A stretch of DNA of 64,000 nucleotides from Ornithodoros turicata (lineage: Eukaryota; Arthropoda; Arachnida; Ixodida; Argasidae), in the NCBI RefSeq assembly GCF_037126465.1, contig NC_088207.1:47178143-47242142 (forward strand). Direction: 5' to 3'. Under the pieces are notes generated by a model. It was not told the origin of the DNA and searched no databases. It worked only from the letters and a program-made list of their open reading frames with translations. The translations under genes were made by a program, and so were the position numbers. Shown here in pieces: positions 57,386-64,000 of this stretch. Every line of letters starts with the position of its first letter. Position 1 is the stretch's first letter.

Positions 57386-58496
57386 CCGTTGTGATTGCCC
57401 TTCAGGGATTGCTCAGATACTGTGGATGTGTTTGTGTTGGTATGTATGAGTTTGGTAGCTTCTTTGTCCCCTTTGGTTCCCATGTTTTTCTTCGTAGCAC
57501 TCGTCGAGGGCAAACGAGCTTGACGTGGTGTTACCTGCCTGTTTCTTCCGCTCGTTCCTTGGTTGTCTCTTACTTGTTTACTTTCTCCTGTAGAAATCGT
57601 TAGTCTCAAGTTTCAGGTGGTTTATATGGTTGCTGCTGACCTCCTGCTTTTATATCTATTTTACGATACTGAAGTAATTGATTTTTCTTCTTTGTGCCCA
57701 TTGTGGTATACAACTGGTTTATGGTAATTACTATACTTCGTTACAAAAGCCTGCATGCTTGAGGAGCGCTGCAGGTATTGTGTAACTGCACAGCACTTGC
57801 CGACTGGCAAGCATGACAAGGCGAGAATGAAGACCTCTGCTACTAAATTTTACGCGATATCTTATTAGCTCACATTCCATCTTGGTTGAGACCGCATTCA
57901 CTATACACTATAAATATGTACATATCTTAGTACCTCTCTCTGGCATAATGAATTGTGTACCTACTGTTTACCAAACAAGTGCTAATGTGAGGCTTTTTGC
58001 ATAAGTACGTGCAGCAAGTGCAGAAATCATGAACATCTCCCTATTGTCCCACAGTCCTTGTGGGAGACGCATGATTGGAGATTTCAAATTTAGTGTATTT
58101 GCTACTTACAAGGTCTTTTTACAACAACTAGGCCATTAATTGGACTCTACTTGGTCACCATTTTTCTTACAAAATGTTGACTTAAATTGCTTGGCTTTTG
58201 ACGCCACCCAATCTCTACGACCATTTCACAGAACTAAATGCACAGACATCATGGTGGACCACATCTCAGAAGTGCCATGCAGTGATTCAAATCGTTGTAG
58301 ACCTTTGATGTAAGACGAAAAAACAAAAGAAAAACACACAGAAACATTCCTATCCTGGCAACTGTTTGAGAGCTGCCAGAGATGTGCTTCCTGTAATCCA
58401 GTTCGAAGGTCATTGCATGGCCAGTGTACAAGAATGTGTCATATTTATGAGAATACAATGTGACACGATGCTGTATGAGTCTGTTAAACGTATGGT

Positions 58497-58715
58497 ACGG
58501 CTCGCGTCAAAGTTAGCTTGAACACCGCTGCAGCCTGCGAAGTGGGAAGAGAGCCACCCTGGCAGCGCCTAACGGGAAAACAAGAGCCTCCATAACGAGC
58601 GTCGCCCCCTCTCACTGTAAATAGATGACCAAAACACCCTCCGCCGTTATTTCACCACCAGGGTTCGCAGGCCGGAGTGGCGTTCAAGTTAACTCTTATG
58701 CGAGCTGTACCTATA
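58497..58715. repeat. Dispersed repeat copy B (GTTAGCTTGAACACCGCT family)
   Basis: It matches copy A at 2648-2825 across TGCGAAG.TGGAAGAGAGCCA, ACACCCTCCGCCGTTATTTC and GGGTTCGCAGGCCGGA.TGGC. It has an insertion near 58590-58640 (AGCGTCGCCCCCTCTCACTG and following). It lies 1.1 kb after the MLK stop codon. Confidence 0.75.
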
Positions 58716-59014
58716 TGCAAATAAGTGAGCATGCGATCCCACCCCCTTCTGTCACATGATGCTCTCTGATGCAATAGTCAGTATGGTGGCTCACAGCTCC
58801 CACGAGCCACGTGCTGTATAGTGTGCCAATAGCATATTGAAAGAATAACCAAGGAGCCGTTTGCGTAGACAGCACTGTGCTGGAAGTGGAAGTGCACACT
58901 GAACTAATGGCGCAGCTGATGCCATCAATTGTTCCTAAACAGCCGTCGGGTCACAATGGCTTACACATTTCGGAATCCAAAGAGATTCAGTCAAACCTCT
59001 GTGCCTCCCCAAGC

Positions 59015-59118
59015 AGCACAGCATCTTGGCCCAATATTGGCAGTACCGGGCCGATATTGGCCCGACATTGCCGATAGCCATCCAATATTGGGCCAGTGTA
59101 ATGTGCTGCTTGGATCAT
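59015..59118. repeat. CCAATATTGG-rich element, copy downstream of MLK
   Basis: It starts AGCACAGCATCTTGGCCCAA and ends GTAATGTGCTGCTTGGA, with repeated GCCAATATTGG/GGCCGATATTGG units. Outer bases match the copy at 54430-54540. Confidence 0.65.
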
Positions 59119-61867
59119 GTCTTATCTGTACACTGGTGCAGCACGATGTGCTGACTCTATGCTAGAGCAAGTGTTCATGCAATCAACTTCTTTCTTATTA
59201 CAGCAAGGTAGTGTCCAGCACCATTTTGTGCTGCGTCTAATTGCTTCTTGGTTTTTCTTTGAATTTATGCACCACTGCTTCATCACATGGTCGAGCTTTT
59301 CACAAACGGCTTCTGTAGGATATCGTAGGGGCTCCAAAGGGGTAGCCCCTGTCCATTTTGTTTTCGGTCTTGCATTCTTTTATTTGTTTAACATTGGTTT
59401 CACATTTCATAGTAATCACTTCCACAGCTCACTTTTCATTTTGTGCCCCTCTTCGGCAGACTTTCTGAAGAGTGGATGAAATCAGAAGCGAACAATGCAT
59501 GCCTTCAAAGCTAGACCTCCGCGTTCAGCTGTTTAAGATTGCACACTGTGTGCTACAGCTCTTCCGTGTAGCAGAGATGCCTTGGAAGTGCGCTCAGTGC
59601 TTCGGTTCTGAAAGTCAGTGGAACGGATGGCTACGGCTTTAGAAAAGAGACAAATCCTTGAGCATGTGACTTCCTATCCGGATAGGTCACTGATGGTTGA
59701 CAACGTTTCGCACCAGCTGTGCTTGTGTGATACAGATAGTTTTTCTTCTCTATCGTTGTGCAAGACTACACACGACCCGCAGTTGAAACACATTTACATA
59801 TTTACCGCTGTGTACAAAGCAGTCCGAAAGTAAAACGCGCAGAACCGTGTAGCAGCAATCATCGAGTTGTAATTCGTGATTTTCCCGACACAAACGGTTG
59901 TGCGATCATCATGGCAGACTTCAGCCCAGTTTCCCCCACCCTTCACATTCTGCTGTGCTCTGTCATCTCTTTGATGTTGTCTGTTGTTTGCAACTGTCTG
60001 TCTGTCTGTGTGTGTGTGTACCGCGTGAAAGGAAATGTGCTTATTTTTATGAGTGACTGGGCACAACTGCTATACGTGCAGTCTGACTGTGTTCCCCCCT
60101 CCCTTTTGAAGAAGGCGGGTCAGTACATTAATTATTTTTGTGCGAGTTAACACTTTGCCGCGTATCTTTCGAAAATGTGGTGGCATAAGAATGTCCGACG
60201 GTGAACAACCACTGTGAAGAATTGTGTGATGAGAGAGATTGTAGATGTGTTTAGTGATATATTTTTGTATGATGCCATCACTTTTCCAATGCTGCCAGTG
60301 GCAACCATTGCAAAAACTCAAAAAAACTTTTTATTTGTGTGTGTACCCTTTGCCAGAGCAGGATGCTGCTCACATCCCCCCCCCCCTTTTTTTTTTCTTT
60401 TGAGCCAAACGTGAGAGACTTGTTTGATTGTTGTTATTTATACATCTGTTTACTTTTTCTTTATATGCCCTCCTACGAAGAGGAATTGAAGCATTCCCAT
60501 TCAAACTAGTCTTGTTTTCCATTTTGAATGCTACCTTATAAGAGAGAGAGAGAGAGAGAAACAAAAATGGATGTTTTAAACAGAATAAGCAGATCACAGG
60601 GAGACTATGCCAAGAACTGTTGTGTTTGGGCGAGATGTATTTATCGACTCAGCATTTGATGCTGCTGTCTGTGCAGGGTTTGTCATGTGTGTATAAGCAA
60701 AATAGGAGTTCATATTTGCATTTTCTTCTAATGAGAATTGAGAAATGCCATGCTGTAACGTGGCAAGTCAATGACGATATTAGCAGGTGACCTGATATTG
60801 TGCGAGATATAAAACAATTTTCATTGTCGCGTCACGACTGCAAATTAGCCACGTGAAAACAGCACGACACATTTAGAAAGTATGAACATGAAACACTTTG
60901 TGGAAGTCTTATGATCACATCTGCTGAAGTGCTCTCATTGCAATTGGTAAGAAACAGAGTTGGGACGAATCCACGAATCCTTTCTTTAAAAAAAAAAGGG
61001 GTTTAAAAGGCCAGGGGGGAAAAATACTTCTACTGAAAAATGTTTTGGAGCAGAATTTGATACGAAAAACAAATTAAATAATAGTTAACTCTCAGGAAAA
61101 AAACATACCCATATACTTATTAAATGTAATGTATCTAACACGTTCGTCGACTACAGGAAATACATAAACTCTCGAGTCTGAATTATTTCCATAAGACTAA
61201 GAAACAATCAAAGGCAAAACCATGTTACTTTTAAACTTGTAACGTAAGAGTTCCTGCCTGAACTCTTTCACTCCAGAGCAATGTAAACAAACAAACAAAC
61301 AAGACTCCAGCCAGCCAATCAGGCTTTCGGAAGACTCCGGAGGCATCAATTTTAAAAAAGAAACAAACAAACGGGTTAGTGGATTCGAAAGATTTGATTC
61401 GCCGTTTTGGGCTCTTGGATTCAGATTCCCGGATCTCGAATCCCTGCTCAGGATTTGAGGATTCGCGGCTTCCGTTGGTTCATCCCTAGTAAGGAACACT
61501 GGAAACCCTTTTGCATATTCCCATGAAGTTGTCCACGAAGTGATATAGTGATGACTGCGTGACCATACAAGTGGCTCTAGTTTTGCGTCTTAGGTATATT
61601 TGCATACTATTGTAGATTGCACAAATGGTTCACATCAGTTTCAGAGTCTGAATGCATACTAAAAAAAGCAGAAACCTTGGCCATTTTTATATGACACATT
61701 GTCAACTGAATCTTACTGAACAATTTTGGTCCTGTTAGGAGTGACCCAATATTGTGTTACTGCTTCAAAAGAACCACAGTGAGAATAGAGACTCTGGGAC
61801 AAAAAAACAAAGGGCTTGAGGCCACAAAGTGGTATGCCACACCAGTAGTTTCTTTTTTTTTTTTTTG

Positions 61868-62030
61868 GTATAGATATGTAGAAAATGTAGAAAGAGCACA
61901 CTGCCTCGAGTTTGAGGAACACACAATACGAATAGGACAGCACAAGAGTCAACACAAGTTTTTTTGTTGTCCTCTTCGTATTGTGTGTTCCTCAAACTCG
62001 AGGAAGTGTGACCTCTTTCTACAGTACACC
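61868..62030. mobile_element. Foldback element about 160 bp
   Basis: The arms run GTAGAAAGAGCACACTGCCT then CGAGTTTGAGGAACACACAA, and return as the inverse ending at about 62027. The loop contains a short T tract. The pairing is strong over about 50 bp. Confidence 0.7.
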
Positions 62031-62792
62031 AGCTCGCTTGCACTGTCCTAATTTGCTCATCAATGTAGAAAATCAATGTTTTATTTTTGGGAGTGCATAG
62101 GAAAGGTATTAAATGCAGCAGCAAAATTGATCCCAGTAGTTTTCAAGCTACCTTGTTCCCAAACAACGCAGTATCTGTAACATTCCTTGATGGAACATTC
62201 CTTTTTGTGGCTCAGCACCTTGTGGCTCCATGACCATGAATGTGTATGGTATTCTTCGTGGCTTTTTTTTTTCTTTTTAACAACCAAGAGCGTTTTCGTA
62301 TGACCAAGTGCATAGATTCTGGATGCGGTTAACACACAGTTTCGTGTATGACTATGGTGATCGTTGACACTGGCACAAGATAGCAGCAAGACTAACTGGC
62401 TTGCTAGTGACAAACATAGTAAACTTTTGAAAGGAATGTGTGAATGAAATACAGTTGTGTACCATACCTTTCCATGAAAAGAACCTAATCTTATCCTAAC
62501 TCTTCTATTTAACTCACGTGAAAAACTAATTTACATTTGTATAAAAGGAAACAAAAATGCACCAAAATAAATCCTTATGTATAATAATAAAGCAAACCTC
62601 TGTAGTCTGCCTTTACTCTGGATATGTAATTCTGCAGAATAAGCCTTTAACTACCACTGGTAACAACAGCAAAGAGGGAAGCGGCCGCTCTGGAAGATTC
62701 ATGACATTCCACAGAATACTCCAGGGGAAGATGTACAGAATGTCATAGCTGTCCGCTGCCATGTGAGCGTGTGCGTTCAGAGCAGACTTGTA

Positions 62793-63612
62793 CACGTTAC
62801 TAAAAAAAAGTAATTGATTACCGTTACCGTTACCTTGTACGAAAAAGTAATTTTTTACCGTTACAAATTACTTGTCGGAAAAAGTAATGAAGTAACGCCT
62901 TGAAAAGTAACGCGTTACTTTGCCAATTACTTTCGATATCTGACAAAACGATATAAAAAAAGATAGAAAAAAGATGTAGAAAAAAAGATATCCACAAAAA
63001 AAAAAAAAAGAAACTGAGCAAAAACGAAGCGAAACGAAGCAAAAACGAAGTCAGCATTGAAGCAGAATTTATTTCATAAGAGCAGTGTTCAACTTTAGTA
63101 GCAGCTGCTTCTCGAAGTTTTCATCCGTTAATTTTCCGCGTTTTCTTGTCAGAACGTCCGCAGCCACACTGAACACTCTCTCCACCATCGCATACAGGCC
63201 GGGTTACGGATAGATAGTACACATGAATGGGGAGAGGACAGTGGACTCAAAAATACACTACACGTGCGGAACACTGTGGCAATTGACCTCGGGGTCCTCG
63301 GGTAAGTAATTGTTGCGGGAAAAGTCATAGATATTATAATACAGCTGCCTTGCACCGAACTTGCAGAGGGCAGTTGGTTTTGTCTTCTCGCGGCGGTGAA
63401 TCATCCCATATATGTGTGTGTGCGTCGTCCCGAACAATGTGGATTCTTTAGTTTCCAAGTAATCGATTACTTGGTAATTGATTACTGAAAATTGTAACTG
63501 AATTACTCAAAAAATTACTGGGCCCCAAAAGTAATCGATTACGTTACAAATTACTAAAAAAAGTAATTGATTACTAGTAACGCAATTACCCGTTACCCGT
63601 TACGTACAAGTC
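62793..63612 (-). mobile_element. hAT-type element, internally deleted, with transposase C-terminus
   Basis: The minus strand at 63190-63077 reads VERVFSVAADVLTRKRGKLT and runs on to LLLKLNTALMK and TAA. This is the hAT C-terminal dimerisation region with its conserved VERVFS. Further minus-strand coding remnants lie at 63458-63258. Both sides carry complex ends built of many GTAATTGATTAC / GTAACGCGTTAC units (62793-62935 and 63455-63612), which are partly inverted relative to each other. Most of the transposase is missing, so this is a deletion derivative. Confidence 0.75.
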
Positions 63613-63721
63613 TGGTTCAGAGTCATGTCTTTTTGTGCTCTTCTAACTAGAGAGAATATCCTGTTGCTCAGACACAAGATATTCTGCAGCAGACGACAGA
63701 GCAGATGGTGTCGTCTGCTAC

Positions 63722-63866
63722 ACTGGCGTAGCCGGGGGGGGGGGGGGGGGGTTCAACCCCCTCGAAATGGCACATGTGGGAGAGGGAACCGAGGGGGAAA
63801 TCCTCCTCTCCCATGTAACGTCCCTATAGAACCCCTCCCAAACTATTTTTCTGGCTACGCCGCTGG
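63722..63866. mobile_element. Short element with GGCGTAGCC ends and a long G run
   Basis: It begins near ACTGGCGTAGCCGGGG, has an uninterrupted run of about 19 G, continues TTCAACCCCCTCGAAA, and ends near TTCTGGCTACGCCGCTGG. Inverted ends of this type are widespread in animal genomes. The class is not certain. Confidence 0.5.
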
Positions 63867-64000
63867 TCTGCTATACGAGCAATATGCCAAACCCGTATCC
63901 TGGCGTCTTGCGAAGGCTCAACATGAGACACAGCGGGACGTCTGCCTTGTGAGCATTTTTTTTGCTCTTTCTGCCAGTGGGGTATTCCCTTGGGAGATCG

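Larger units (their letters stand above)
57386..62600 (+). other. MLK 3' UTR and downstream sequence
   Basis: After the MLK stop no canonical AATAAA was seen until about 62566 and 62588, so the 3' UTR is either very long or uses a variant signal. The segment holds repeats at 58497, 59015 and 61868, a (TG)n tract near 60005 and an (AG)n tract at 60540-60560. No further gene was recognised. Confidence 0.4.

Overview
The window is nuclear DNA from an animal. Its genes are split into many short exons with GT..AG introns, and the space between them is filled with transposon debris: foldback (MITE-like) elements, a tRNA-derived SINE, a LINE 3' end, and mariner and hAT remnants. The protein matches point to an arthropod. 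The SINE and the mix of repeats make a chelicerate such as a tick my best guess, but that is inference.

Four protein-coding genes could be rebuilt exon by exon from splice sites, reading phase and similarity to known families. From left to right: (1) minus strand, about 8168 down to 1355 and probably beyond the left edge, an SLC41/MgtE-type magnesium transporter with seven exons found and the 3' part missing. (2) Minus strand, 42829 to 31005, a coronin-7/POD1-type double beta-propeller protein with 21 coding exons found and the C-terminal tail not found. (3) Minus strand, 47851 to 44438, a complete METTL25/RRNAD1-type methyltransferase-like gene of seven exons with a polyadenylation signal. 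(4) Plus strand, 48584 to 57385, a complete mixed-lineage kinase (MLK, slipper-type MAP3K) of nine exons and about 1008 residues, with SH3, kinase, leucine-zipper, CRIB-like and conserved C-terminal parts. Genes 3 and 4 are head to head, with about 730 bp between their start codons.

The stretch from about 8.2 to 31 kb has no gene I can support. It carries many foldback elements, dispersed repeats and a dead mariner. The right end (57.4 to 64 kb) is MLK 3' flank followed by repeats and the C-terminal end of a hAT transposase.

The genes do not form a pathway. MLK (JNK cascade) and coronin-7 (actin and Golgi trafficking) both touch cytoskeletal signalling in other animals, but nothing here shows they are linked. 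I did not find a clearly new biological system. The most unusual content is the density and architecture of the inverted-repeat elements, several of which sit inside gene introns and share end motifs, plus some odd splice-site and residue choices in coronin.
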